In this document: positions 35,383 to 44,415 of the stretch, piece after piece
Layout: each line of letters begins with the position of its first letter
Numbering within the stretch: position 1 is the stretch's first letter
Source: Gemmatimonas aurantiaca
GTDB taxonomy: Bacteria > Gemmatimonadota > Gemmatimonadetes > Gemmatimonadales > Gemmatimonadaceae
Assembly (NCBI RefSeq): GCF_037190085.1
Contig: NZ_JBBCJO010000014.1
Location: 1-64,000 of the forward strand
Reading direction: 5' to 3'
Length of the DNA stretch: 64,000 nucleotides
Made by a program: the position numbers and the translations under genes
Notes under the pieces: generated by a model
Told to the model about the DNA's origin: nothing
What the model saw: only the letters and a program-made list of their open reading frames with translations
Databases searched by the model: none

Positions 35383-36447
35383 TTACAATGCCGTCTCCAG
35401 GCGGGCCGGCAGGTGGACCAACGCGTTCATGGCAAACCCATTCACCCATCGTGCACGATGGATGACATCCCTCGGCAGCAGGATGCTTCGTGTGGATCCG
35501 AGCACCCCCATTGCTTCGGCGAACAGGGCGCGAACGAGCATGGCCCCTGCACATCGATGTCGACCATCTCCAAAAGCGAATTGACCGGTATCGGGCAGCC
35601 GCAGCACGACCCGGTCACCTGCCGCAATCGATATCTCCGCGACCGTCGCCTCGGCCAGTGCCGTCCTGAAGACTGCCCGCACCGGAGCAGCGGCCTGCAA
35701 CAGAGTGTCGAGCCCTGGGGGGCCGCCGGTCGTGCTCCGAGGCGGCTCCTGGAGCGCCGTCCATCGTTGCGTATCGATCCGAAGCAGGAAAAATGCCGCG
35801 GCAATCAGTGTCGGCATCGTCTGCGTCAGCGCCACCAATGCCTGAATGGTGAGCCCATCACCCGGCGCATCCAGGCTTCCGGAAGACTGCAACAGTTGCA
35901 TCAGCCGGGCCGTGGCGCGCGCTCCGTCGGAAACGTCGCCTTCGGAATCCGGCCGAGCGGCATCGTCACCAGCAAATGCCGCAGCGATGAATATCGCTCG
36001 TGTGAGCGGCTCTGCCCGATCGACGATTCCGGATGGAATCCCGAGCAACGCAGCCGCAACGTCACGGCACCACGGACGAATCAGGTCGTCCACGAGATCG
36101 ATCTCGTCGGTCGCGGAACTGGCACCCACGTAACGCCCGGTGAGTGTCCGCAGTCGATCGGTCATCAACGTGCCCAGCTGTCCGACGACCTCCGGATCGG
36201 GGCGAAGCACACGCAGCGCGGCCGGAGACATCCACCAATGGTGAGGCTGTACCACGGCATCGACGGAGGTCGGGTGAGTCTCGGGCCGCATGCCTGGCGT
36301 TCCGAAGCGCGCGTCGCGAAGCACGGCCTGGATGTCCGCCGCACGCGTGATCAGCCAGGCCTGACGCTGCGGATCGAAGTACGGCGCCCGGTCGATTCCG
36401 ACTTCATCCATGACGAGCGGCGCGAAACGTGAGCGTGATGGGGCCAC
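35383..36447 (-). CDS. Truncated or atypical cytochrome P450-like protein
   Basis: 354 residues from GTG 36447 (ATG 36411 is an alternative). The haem-ligand loop is intact: FAFGDGRHRCAGAML with Cys299. The N-terminal DPQRQAWLITRAADIQAVLRDARFG and WWMSPAAL also fit bacterial P450s. Missing are the K-helix E-x-x-R (the region reads LLQAAAPVRAVFRTAL), the acid-Thr pair of the I helix (reads VALTQTMPTLIAA), and ~25 residues of the 'meander' between AGDRVVL and the haem loop. Family length is ~400. It may bind haem without normal monooxygenase activity, or be a decaying gene. No ferredoxin or reductase gene is nearby. Confidence 0.72.
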   Translation of the reverse strand: MAPSRSRFAPLVMDEVGIDRAPYFDPQRQAWLITRAADIQAVLRDARFGTPGMRPETHPTSVDAVVQPHHWWMSPAALRVLRPDPEVVGQLGTLMTDRLRTLTGRYVGASSATDEIDLVDDLIRPWCRDVAAALLGIPSGIVDRAEPLTRAIFIAAAFAGDDAARPDSEGDVSDGARATARLMQLLQSSGSLDAPGDGLTIQALVALTQTMPTLIAAAFFLLRIDTQRWTALQEPPRSTTGGPPGLDTLLQAAAPVRAVFRTALAEATVAEISIAAGDRVVLRLPDTGQFAFGDGRHRCAGAMLVRALFAEAMGVLGSTRSILLPRDVIHRARWVNGFAMNALVHLPARLETAL

Positions 36448-36569
36448 TCTCCAAAGTTACGTCGCGCCTCCTGCAGGCGCGATGCGGCCGGGAGAAGACC
36501 ACGTCAAACCCGTCGACACATCTCCCGTGCATTGGCCCGTACCTTGGAATACACGCTCCTTCCACAGCA

Positions 36570-37700
36570 TCACAGCGAGAGGCGAAACGTATCCTCGGCC
36601 ACGACGTTCCCGTTGATCTGGATTTCCACCCGGTGCACGCCGGCATGATACCGACGGGTGGTGATGGGTTTGACGGAATGTTTGCGCTGGAGTGTGCGCT
36701 CGCCGCGGGCCGGAAGTTCCAGCGTCCAGCCTTTGAACACTTTGGGTGACGTGCTTCCATCAGCCTTCACGTGATGCACGACATAGTCGATCACCAGCGT
36801 CTGTGCGGACTTCGCGGTCGAGGTGAGTTCGAGCGTGAGAGTGAGTGCGTCGCCGAGTACGATGCGGCGCGGCTTCACGTGGAATGTCGCCCGTCCGAGG
36901 AACGGCGCACCAAGCCCCCAGGCCTGGAGTGTACGCCGGTCGCCCTTCTTGATGAGCGTACGGCTCGCGTGGCGGAGCAGTGCCCGGCGTTCCGCCGATG
37001 CCTCCGGGAGATGCCGTTCCACCCAGTGGGCCACCAGGGCCGGATGATCCTTGGCAATGTCGTTGAGATGATTGGCCACACTGCGCCGGACGTACTCACT
37101 CGGATCGTCCAGCAGTGCCTCCAGCAGGGGCCACGAAGGCGACGGATCGGTGATGAGCGTCTTGAGCTGCAATCCCCACGGGAGCCGCGGCCGTGTCCCC
37201 TCGCTCACCAGCCGGCGCACATGCTCACTGGGATCCTTCGTCCAGCCTGTCAGCGTGTCGTATACCAGACGGGGATGCGCGACGATGAGGGGACGAATCG
37301 CGAATTCCGCGGTGAATCGCTGCGTCAGGGCATGCAGGAACCGCAGCGCACGCTCCGGATGATGCACCCCGCGGCGGGCCGCGTATTCCCCCACGGACCA
37401 GAGAAACCACCCACTCAGGCCATTTTCCGCCAGATGCATGACCGGCCCATCCTCCCGCACACCGACAGGCGCCATTGCCCGTTCCAGAAGCGTGGCTGCG
37501 TCATCGAACTCCGCCGGCAGCGACGCGTCCAGCGCGTCGGCGACACACATCGCACGGGCTTTGAGCTCCAGGGCATCCAATTGTGGAACCACGCGTGCAA
37601 TGAAGGGTTTGGCTTTGAAGCGTGCGTCGACCTGTTCGAGGTGTTTCGCCGCGTCGCGCACCAGTGCCGCGTTGATGAGATGCTTGAAGGGTTCCGCCAT
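36570..37700 (-). CDS. DNA alkylation repair protein, AlkC/AlkD-like HEAT-repeat family
   Basis: 376 residues starting MAEPFKHLINAALVRDAAKHL, the usual N-terminus of this family, which picks ATG 37700 over in-frame starts at 37715 and 37736. Residues ~20-260 are HEAT-like helical repeats (DDPSEYVRRSVANHLNDIAKDHPALV is one unit). Residues ~265-376 form a beta domain (FHVKPRRIVLGDALTLTLELTS) seen in a subset. Relatives are glycosylases or binders of N3/N7-alkylated purines. Stand-alone gene, divergent from the small secreted protein gene; no Ada-type regulator is adjacent. Confidence 0.85.
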   Translation of the reverse strand: MAEPFKHLINAALVRDAAKHLEQVDARFKAKPFIARVVPQLDALELKARAMCVADALDASLPAEFDDAATLLERAMAPVGVREDGPVMHLAENGLSGWFLWSVGEYAARRGVHHPERALRFLHALTQRFTAEFAIRPLIVAHPRLVYDTLTGWTKDPSEHVRRLVSEGTRPRLPWGLQLKTLITDPSPSWPLLEALLDDPSEYVRRSVANHLNDIAKDHPALVAHWVERHLPEASAERRALLRHASRTLIKKGDRRTLQAWGLGAPFLGRATFHVKPRRIVLGDALTLTLELTSTAKSAQTLVIDYVVHHVKADGSTSPKVFKGWTLELPARGERTLQRKHSVKPITTRRYHAGVHRVEIQINGNVVAEDTFRLSL

Positions 37701-37829
37701 GAGGAGAATCTGCATGGTGTGCCGGCAACCGGACACCGGCCCGGCGTGTCACATCGGGCCTCCCGGTCGTACCGCGTCCCGTGCACCTTTCATCGACAGC
37801 CCCGGACGTCCCGCTCAGGAGCCATCATC

Positions 37830-38327
37830 ATGTTTCGTCCCAGTCCCATGCTTCCAGTCATGTTCGCCGTCACCTTGCTGGCAGCGGTGCCGTCCGTCGG
37901 CATGGCGCAGGGGCCGGGCAATGCGCGTGGCGCGGCCCGGGCAACGACGAAGGGCGGCACGGCACAGGCCCCCAAAAACACGAAGAACACCGATGTGACC
38001 ACGCTGCTCGGTGCCTGGTCGGGGACCGCCACCATTCCCCTCGGCGACAGCACGATCGTCGTGCCGGTGACGTACAATTTTGCGCAGACCAATGGCGTCC
38101 TGGCGGGCGTTGCGATGGTCCCCGGACAGGGCTCCGGTCCCATCGGCAAAGTCGTGAAAGACGGCGACCGTATCCGTTTCGTGGTCACCGCGCCCGAGAA
38201 TCGCCTGCTGGAACACGAGGGCACGCTTTCCGCATCGCGTGTCATCGAAGGCATGGTGAATCTCGACAACAAGCCCATCGCCAGGTTCCGCATCACGCCC
38301 GCAAAACCCGGCACGGCTCCGCGATGA
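37830..38327 (+). CDS. Small secreted protein of unknown function
   Basis: 165 residues from ATG 37830, preceded by AGGAG 8 bases upstream. The signal peptide is MLPVMFAVTLLAAVPSVGMAQ. A Lys/Thr/Ala-rich linker leads to a single ~110-residue beta domain (LLGAWSGTATIPLGDSTIVVPVTYNF through IARFRITPAK) resembling small lipocalin-like or beta-sandwich domains of environmental bacteria. The frame is open upstream to 36771, antisense to the alkylation repair gene, but that part is a shadow. Ends at a hairpin terminator. Confidence 0.78.
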   Translation: MFRPSPMLPVMFAVTLLAAVPSVGMAQGPGNARGAARATTKGGTAQAPKNTKNTDVTTLLGAWSGTATIPLGDSTIVVPVTYNFAQTNGVLAGVAMVPGQGSGPIGKVVKDGDRIRFVVTAPENRLLEHEGTLSASRVIEGMVNLDNKPIARFRITPAKPGTAPR

Positions 38328-38331
38328 ATGC

Positions 38332-38361
38332 CGCGCCGGCCTAGGCTCCGGTGCCGGCGCG
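38332..38361. terminator. Bidirectional hairpin terminator with stop codon in the loop
   Basis: CGCGCCGGC (38332-38340) / GCCGGCGCG (38353-38361), a perfect 9-bp G+C stem with a 12-base loop. It lies between the convergent stops at 38327 and 38341, and the minus-strand stop (TAG, complement of 38341-38343) opens the loop. No T-tract on either side. Confidence 0.65.
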
Positions 38362-38868
38362 CGATTCCATCCGCGGTTCGGTCGGTCGATCCATCTGCAG
38401 GAGTTGAAACGCGGCATTGGACACGAGACAGTAGGCCGCGAAGCAGTAGAAGCCGACACCGGCAACCGCGGACAGGTTGGCCGTCCCTTTGGCCACCAGC
38501 AGCGCAATCAGCATGCCCACCGCGAACACGTCGGCCATCGACCACTTGCTGATGGCCCGCACGAACACAAAGAGCCGGTAGGACCAGGCCGATCTGCGCA
38601 GAGCGACGATGGGAACCAGCAGCGCGGCCTTGGTGAGCGGCACCAGTATGCTGAAGAGCAGAATGAGGCCGGCGACAAAATGATTGCCGGTGTCGTTCAG
38701 ACTGCGGATGGCACCGACCACGCTGCGGGTTTCGTTCGTCAGCTCGCGGGTGACACCGAACAGTTCCATCGTGGCCTTGATGGTCAGGACCGGTTCCACG
38801 AGCCCGGGCCACAACAACGCCAGGGAGATCAGCGAAAGCAACAACGCGAGGCGATTGCGGTTGGTCAT
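38341..38868 (-). CDS. PqiA-domain (paraquat-inducible protein A) membrane protein
   Basis: 175 residues with four hydrophobic segments. The block RAISKWSMADVFAVGMLIALLVAKG is the hallmark of PqiA domains, and the Phe-Ala-Ala-Tyr-Cys-Leu segment near the end fits the last helix. PqiA partners MCE-domain PqiB in lipid transport between membranes, but here there is one PqiA domain only, the Cys-rich zinc-binding motif is absent, and no PqiB or MCE gene is nearby. Role therefore uncertain. A Met-Asp-Arg-Pro tail follows the last helix. Confidence 0.85.
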   Translation of the reverse strand: MTNRNRLALLLSLISLALLWPGLVEPVLTIKATMELFGVTRELTNETRSVVGAIRSLNDTGNHFVAGLILLFSILVPLTKAALLVPIVALRRSAWSYRLFVFVRAISKWSMADVFAVGMLIALLVAKGTANLSAVAGVGFYCFAAYCLVSNAAFQLLQMDRPTEPRMESRAGTGA

Positions 38869-39041
38869 GTCCCGACGTTACCACCGGGAGCGCCGCTCTT
38901 CCAGCACATCGTGCCGGTTCGAGGGCTGCTCTGTGCCTGCTCCGTGTCGTTCGGGGAGGACTGTCGCCTCAACAGTCGTTTCGTCACCGACGTATCTTCC
39001 GGCATCTCGTCCCTCAGCATCGCCGACGCCATGTTGGAGCC

Positions 39042-40028
39042 ATGACTTCACCCGACGCGCCCTTCCAATCCGCCGTGGCCCTCGCCAACCGTCTCGATCA
39101 GGAGATCGGGCGGGTCATCATCGGGCAGCGACAGGTCCGGCGGGAGGTGCTGATATGCCTGTTGGCGGGCGGACATTGTCTGCTGCGAGGGGTGCCGGGG
39201 TTGGCCAAGACCCTGCTGATCAAGACGCTGGCCGATGCGGTGCATCTGCGGTTCAGCCGGATTCAGTTCACCCCCGATCTCATGCCCTCCGATATCCTCG
39301 GCACGGAGGTCATCGAGGAGGACCCTACCACGGGCAAACGACAGGTGCGGTTCATTCCGGGACCGGTGTTCGCCAACGTGATTCTCGCCGACGAGATCAA
39401 TCGCACACCACCACGCACCCAATCGGCGCTGCTGGAAGCGATGCAGGAATACCAGGTCACGGTGGGTGGTGTGCGCCACGCGCTCGAGCGCCCGCTGTTC
39501 GTGCTGGCCACCGAAAATCCCATCGAACAGGAAGGCACGCATCCGCTGCCCGAAGCGCAGCTCGATCGGTTCATGTTCAACGTGGTGATCGACTACCCCG
39601 ATCCCGACGACGAACGACGCATCCTCGCCGATACCACCGTCGACAGCAGTGCGCAAGTGACGCCGGTGGCCACCGGCGCCGAACTGGAGGCCGCCCGGCA
39701 TCTCGTCCGCTCCATGCCCGCGGCGTCGAATGTGGTGGACTACGCGCTCCGGCTCATTCGCGCCACACGACCGGCGGATGCCACGTGCCCGGCGGACGTG
39801 CGGGAGTGGGTGCGCTGGGGAGCCGGTCCCCGCGCCGGCCAGGCGCTGCTGCTCGGAGCGAAGGCCACGGCATTGCTCGACGGACGGACCGTTCCGTCTC
39901 CGGATGATGTGGCACGGGTGGCGCTGCCGGTGCTGCGCCACCGTCTGCTGGTCAACTTCCGGGCCGAAGCCGAAGGCGTGTCCGTCGATAGGGTGATCGG
40001 CCTGCTGTTGAACGCCATACGCGCCTGA
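39042..40028 (+). CDS. MoxR-family AAA+ ATPase
   Basis: A 328-residue cytosolic AAA+ chaperone-like ATPase. Walker A is GVPGLAKT near residue 50, Walker B is VILADEINRTPPRTQSALLEAMQE, and FVLATENPIEQEGTHPLPEAQLDRF is the sensor-1 region typical of MoxR proteins. It is first in a cluster with DUF58 and BatA-type genes, the usual setting for MoxR, where it is thought to assemble or activate VWA-domain proteins, in some species for aerotolerance or periplasmic stress. 12 bases separate it from the DUF58 gene. Confidence 0.93.
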   Translation: MTSPDAPFQSAVALANRLDQEIGRVIIGQRQVRREVLICLLAGGHCLLRGVPGLAKTLLIKTLADAVHLRFSRIQFTPDLMPSDILGTEVIEEDPTTGKRQVRFIPGPVFANVILADEINRTPPRTQSALLEAMQEYQVTVGGVRHALERPLFVLATENPIEQEGTHPLPEAQLDRFMFNVVIDYPDPDDERRILADTTVDSSAQVTPVATGAELEAARHLVRSMPAASNVVDYALRLIRATRPADATCPADVREWVRWGAGPRAGQALLLGAKATALLDGRTVPSPDDVARVALPVLRHRLLVNFRAEAEGVSVDRVIGLLLNAIRA

Positions 40029-40040
40029 GACAGGGAGCGC

Positions 40041-40934
40041 ATGCCTGCGCCATCGACCGGGAGTCTCTCCCCCACACTCGTGACGGCCATCGAGGATCTC
40101 GAACTCGCGGCGCGTGTGGTCGTGGAAGGGCTGCGGGTGGGTGGTCATCGCAGTCCGTTTCACGGAACGGGCGCGGAGTTTCACCAGCACCGTCCCTACC
40201 GACCCGGCGATGATCTCAAGCATCTCGACTGGAAGGTGTACGCGCGCAGCAATCGCCTCTACACCCGTCAGTTCAGAGAGACCACCAATGTCGGCGTGAT
40301 GCTGGTGCTCGATACCAGCGGATCGATGGACTATCCGCCGGGCGCGGCTCATTCGAAGTTGCGTTACGCCATCCTTCTCGCCGCGGCGCTGGCCCATCTC
40401 GCGGTGCAACAGGGTAATGCCGTGGGACTTATGACGATGTCCGGTGCGACGATGGCCTATCTTCCGGCCCGCAGTGGCCGGGTGCACCTGCGGGCGCTGC
40501 TGGCCCGCCTGGATGGTCTGACGGCAACCGGTGTGGGGGACCCACCCATGGCCATCGGCCGCGCCGCGGAATTGCTGCAGCGTCGCGGGTTGGTGATGGT
40601 GCTCTCCGACTTCTACGATCGGGAGGCGGAGACACAGCGTGAACTGCGCCATGTGGTGCAACGTGGCCACGATGCCGCCATGCTGCAGATGACGGCCCCC
40701 GACGAGCTCCGCCTGCCGTTCACGGAGCAGGTGGAAGTGCGCGATCTCGAGACGGGCCAGCGACAACTTCTCGATCCGGCGACGGGAGCCGTTGTCTATC
40801 ATCGCGAATACGAGGCATTCCTCACCCACTGGCGTCGATTTGCCCAGCAGGAAGGCATCGACTACGGGCAGTTCGATTGCAGCGAACCGCCGGAACGCAC
40901 CTTGCGGGACTATCTGCTGCGTCGCACCACCTGA
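40041..40934 (+). CDS. DUF58 / VWA-like protein of the MoxR cluster
   Basis: 297 residues. The N-terminal DUF58 signature (HRSPFHGTGAEFHQHRPYRP, then GDDLKHLDWKVYARSNRLYTR) is followed by a VWA fold with the MIDAS motif D-T-S-G-S in MLVLDTSGSMD (residues ~90-95). No signal peptide; soluble. It is the probable client or partner of the upstream MoxR ATPase. AGGGAG precedes the ATG, and its stop shares a base with the next ATG (TGATG at 40932-40936). Confidence 0.92.
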   Translation: MPAPSTGSLSPTLVTAIEDLELAARVVVEGLRVGGHRSPFHGTGAEFHQHRPYRPGDDLKHLDWKVYARSNRLYTRQFRETTNVGVMLVLDTSGSMDYPPGAAHSKLRYAILLAAALAHLAVQQGNAVGLMTMSGATMAYLPARSGRVHLRALLARLDGLTATGVGDPPMAIGRAAELLQRRGLVMVLSDFYDREAETQRELRHVVQRGHDAAMLQMTAPDELRLPFTEQVEVRDLETGQRQLLDPATGAVVYHREYEAFLTHWRRFAQQEGIDYGQFDCSEPPERTLRDYLLRRTT

Positions 40935-42202
40935 TGCAGTGGCTCAACCCCTGGGCATGGACCGGCCTCGTCCTGCTCGCCGTACCGATCGTGGTGCATC
41001 TGTTCAGCAGGAAGCCGCCACGGGTATTCGATTTTCCGTCGTTGCGGTTCATCCAGCCCTCGGCGCTGCGCCCCACGCGCCGTTCGTCATTGCACGACAT
41101 CCCGCTGCTGCTGGTACGTCTGGCCATTCTTGGCGCTGCGGTGATGGCACTCGCCCAGCCGTTCCGGCACGCACCGGATCGTTCCGATGGGACATCAGGG
41201 ACACCGGTCACCGGCGCACGTGGCGCGCCCGGGGCCGCGGCGTCGATGGCCATTGTCGTGGAACGCCCGATGTCGGCCACTGCGGATCAGTCGGATCAGC
41301 GTGTCCGCATCACAGGCGACACGCTGCACCTGACCGCCGATGACGCCTCGGGCACCACACTGCGGTCGAACATCACGCGGGCCGTGGCATGGCTCCGCGC
41401 ACGTCCCGCCCCCCGCACGTTGATCGTACGGTCGACGTTTGCCCGCAGTGTCCTGGATTCGGGTGATGTGGCCATGCTGCCCAGCGACGTGCAGGTCGTG
41501 CTCGACCCGTTGCCGGTTGCCGCGGATTCCTCGAAGCAAGCCCTCGCATCGCGGGATCGTTCCGTGCTTTCCACGATCGCACGGGACACGATCGAATGGA
41601 TCACCACACTCGATCCATCGACGGCCGATGCGGTCGTGCGCACCGTTCACGCCCTGGGTGGAGCCGTGGTCCGTGTGACGGCACGACCGGCCAGTGCGAC
41701 GAGCGAATCGGGCATGCAGGTCTCGGCGTCCCTGCCTCGCCTGCTCGCCGCAGCGGATGATCCGACCCTGCGCGTGCTGGCCCTCACACCGCCTGCGCGG
41801 TGGCAGTTCCATCCTGCGGACACCACAGCGGGGCAGGAGAAAAACCGACGCCTTCCCCTGCTCTTCGATGCAGCGGGCGCGGTGGCCCTTTCCGGAACTT
41901 TCAGCGACGCCCGTCCCGCGTTGATATCGCATCCACCCGAGCAGCCCACACTGGCGGCGGCAGCCTTGCTCGCGCTGTCGGACAACACGGCCATTCACAT
42001 GCGTCGTATGCCGCCGGCCATCGACACCGAATACCGGACGGCCGCGAGCCTGCGGCAATGGCAACGGTTGCCATCGGCCAGTCCCATCGGCGTCGGTGCA
42101 ATGACCGATATCCACACGGTGCCGACGTTCGCGCGCTGGGGCTGGCTGCTCGTGTTCGCGCTGGTCGGCTTCGAATGGATCCTTCGACGGCGGGCGACGT
42201 GA
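40934..42202 (+). CDS. BatA-type membrane protein
   Basis: 422 residues from ATG 40934. The N-terminus MQWLNPWAWTGLVLLAVPIV with HLFSRKPPRVFDFPSLRFIQ is the BatA N-terminal domain (membrane hairpin), with a second helix at ~60-80 (LLLVRLAILGAAVMALAQP). The periplasmic or cytoplasmic middle resembles a degenerate VWA (SMAIVVERPMSATADQSDQR, where the MIDAS motif is absent). A last helix lies near the C-terminus (WGWLLVFALVGFEWILRRR). A longer frame from 40877 lies inside the DUF58 gene. It overlaps the next gene by 4 bases (GTGA). Confidence 0.87.
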   Translation: MQWLNPWAWTGLVLLAVPIVVHLFSRKPPRVFDFPSLRFIQPSALRPTRRSSLHDIPLLLVRLAILGAAVMALAQPFRHAPDRSDGTSGTPVTGARGAPGAAASMAIVVERPMSATADQSDQRVRITGDTLHLTADDASGTTLRSNITRAVAWLRARPAPRTLIVRSTFARSVLDSGDVAMLPSDVQVVLDPLPVAADSSKQALASRDRSVLSTIARDTIEWITTLDPSTADAVVRTVHALGGAVVRVTARPASATSESGMQVSASLPRLLAAADDPTLRVLALTPPARWQFHPADTTAGQEKNRRLPLLFDAAGAVALSGTFSDARPALISHPPEQPTLAAAALLALSDNTAIHMRRMPPAIDTEYRTAASLRQWQRLPSASPIGVGAMTDIHTVPTFARWGWLLVFALVGFEWILRRRAT

Positions 42203-44415
42203 CCACCGACGTGACTGTCGACATGACCACGGACACGCAGCGTCTTTCCGTCAGACGATTGCGGGACGCGGTCACGGTCCGTCGGGCATGGTTCACGACC
42301 GGATTCGGTGCGGCCATCGGTCTCGATATCGCCGCCCTCTGGCAACTGCGACATCTGTGGATCACATCGCCGGATATCCATGCGCTGTCACGGTTCGCCC
42401 ATGTGGCGCTGGCTCTCGGTCATGCCCTGCTGTTCGCCGCTGCCGGCGCGCTCACGGGATACGGGTTGTTCCGGATGCGCCGGACAGCGGCAATGGCCAA
42501 CGCCGATCTCGAACAACTCGTACCGCACTCGCACAACCTGTTGTTCACCGCACTCGAAGCCGACGATACCGGCTCCGCCGATCCAGCGACGGTGCAGTTG
42601 GCCACGGCGCGGTCCGCCATGTGGTATCGTGCCGCTCGACTTGCCGCATCGATCGATATTCCCGCGCTGCTGCCCTCGACGGGCGCGAGGCGCGCACTCG
42701 TCACTGCAGTCGTGTTGTGGGCAATGGCCACCGTGGCCTCGATGGTGATACCGTCGGGAGCAGCCGATCGCAGTATCCGGCGGGCCGTCGCCAATGTCAC
42801 CGGCACACGCGCCATCTCGCGCATCGATGTCGTGGTGACTCCACCTGCCTACACCGGCCGTTCCGCACAGGACGTCCGCCAGCCCACACACATCGAAGCG
42901 CTGGAAGGCAGCACGCTGACGTTCAGGGTGGCCTCCACCGCAGACACGCTGCACGTGACCACCGACAGTGGCGAGGTGAAAATCCCCCGTCCCGAACACG
43001 GCGACTTCCAGTGGCGCACGACCATACGTCACGACGGGTTCGCGGCATTCGCGACCACGAGTGAAGGTGAGCCTCGGCTGATCGCGATCGGCATGCAATC
43101 GGATGCTCCACCGGGCGTGCGCATCACCTCGCCGGCCCGTGATCTCGTCGTCGACAGCACGCGCCACACACTCGCCATTGCGGTGGAAGCGGGAGACGAC
43201 ATCGGCCTGCGGTCACTGTCGCTGCACTACACGAAGGTATCCGGCTCCGGTGAACGGTTCACGTTCGTCGAGGGGCAGATTCCCGTGCGCGTCACGCGAT
43301 CGTCCGGCACGGCCTGGCACGCGACGGCCACGCTGCGACTGGACTCGCTGCTCACCGAACCGGGAGACCTGGTCGTGTACCGCGCCCGCGTCACCGATGC
43401 ACGTCCGGGAGCCGATGCCACGGAATCGGACGCCTTCATCGCGGAACGCGCCGCCGCTGGCGGCATCGCGGCCGCGGGGTTCGCCCTCGATCCCGATGAA
43501 GACCGCTATGCGGTAAGTCAGCAGATGGTGATCCTCAAAACGGAGCGACTCATCGCATCGCGGAAAGCCCTCTCGCCGTCGCAGATCGCGGAACAGGCAC
43601 TGCAACTCGCCACCGAACAGCGTCGGGTGCGCGCCGAATTCGTGTTCATGACGGGTGGGGAGTTCGAACAGGCCGTCGTGGCGGATGAAGAGGGTGTCGC
43701 CGATCTCGACGAGACCCACGAAGCGGAAAGTGAAGCCGACCTCGCCGCCGGACGCATGGTGAACCGCGGGCGCACGGCGCTGCTGACGGCCATTCGAGCG
43801 ATGGGGCGCGCTTCGCTGGCCCTGGGCGAACAGGATCTCACCACCGCGCTCCGGCATGAGCGCACCGCCCTGACCAATCTGCAGGAGGCCTTTGCCCGTC
43901 AGCGCTTTCTCATGCGGGCGCTCACGCAGCGCGAGCAACTCGATTTCACACGTCGACTCACGGGTCCATTGGACAGCATTGCCCGCGCACCGCGCGCCAC
44001 ACCGGTGGGCAGTGTCGACACACAGCGTGTGGAGTTGCGGCGCGTCCTCGATGCGCTCGTGGCACACGCCCATCCGGCATCGCCGACGGCATCGCCGAAC
44101 ACGGCGTCCGATCGTCCGCCCACGCTTTCCGCGTTGGCCTTACGTGTCCTGCAACTCGCTCCCGGTGATGCCCGCGCACAGCGCGTCGCCAGCTGGTTGC
44201 AGAGCGCCGGCAAGGGAAGAGAAACGGAATCGAACCCGTCACGCGACGGCCGCGCCGCGCTGGACTCCGCATCACTGACACTTTCCACCTGGCTCGGCAC
44301 GCTGACACCCGGCAGCGATGCCGGTGTCGGTGAACGGGCTTCCGACATCCCTGCCCTCCGACGGCAGTTGCAATCGGAGGCCAGGGGACGGGGCGGCAAG
44401 GTGACCCCCCGATGA
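42199..44415 (+). CDS. Large membrane protein of the MoxR/BatA cluster (DUF4175-like)
   Basis: 738 residues from GTG 42199, in the GTGA overlap with BatA; ATG 42223 is an alternative, and the longer frame to 41800 is a shadow. Three helices lie in the first ~190 residues (FTTGFGAAIGLDIAALW, LALGHALLFAAAGALTGYG, LVTAVVLWAMATVASMVI). An Ig-like beta region includes VVVTPPAYTGRSAQDV and IEALEGSTLTFRV, phrases seen in DUF4175 proteins. Residues ~440-738 are long amphipathic helices rich in Arg, Glu and Ala, with coiled-coil potential. Function unknown, but its place in the operon suggests an envelope complex. Confidence 0.8.
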   Translation: MTTDVTVDMTTDTQRLSVRRLRDAVTVRRAWFTTGFGAAIGLDIAALWQLRHLWITSPDIHALSRFAHVALALGHALLFAAAGALTGYGLFRMRRTAAMANADLEQLVPHSHNLLFTALEADDTGSADPATVQLATARSAMWYRAARLAASIDIPALLPSTGARRALVTAVVLWAMATVASMVIPSGAADRSIRRAVANVTGTRAISRIDVVVTPPAYTGRSAQDVRQPTHIEALEGSTLTFRVASTADTLHVTTDSGEVKIPRPEHGDFQWRTTIRHDGFAAFATTSEGEPRLIAIGMQSDAPPGVRITSPARDLVVDSTRHTLAIAVEAGDDIGLRSLSLHYTKVSGSGERFTFVEGQIPVRVTRSSGTAWHATATLRLDSLLTEPGDLVVYRARVTDARPGADATESDAFIAERAAAGGIAAAGFALDPDEDRYAVSQQMVILKTERLIASRKALSPSQIAEQALQLATEQRRVRAEFVFMTGGEFEQAVVADEEGVADLDETHEAESEADLAAGRMVNRGRTALLTAIRAMGRASLALGEQDLTTALRHERTALTNLQEAFARQRFLMRALTQREQLDFTRRLTGPLDSIARAPRATPVGSVDTQRVELRRVLDALVAHAHPASPTASPNTASDRPPTLSALALRVLQLAPGDARAQRVASWLQSAGKGRETESNPSRDGRAALDSASLTLSTWLGTLTPGSDAGVGERASDIPALRRQLQSEARGRGGKVTPR

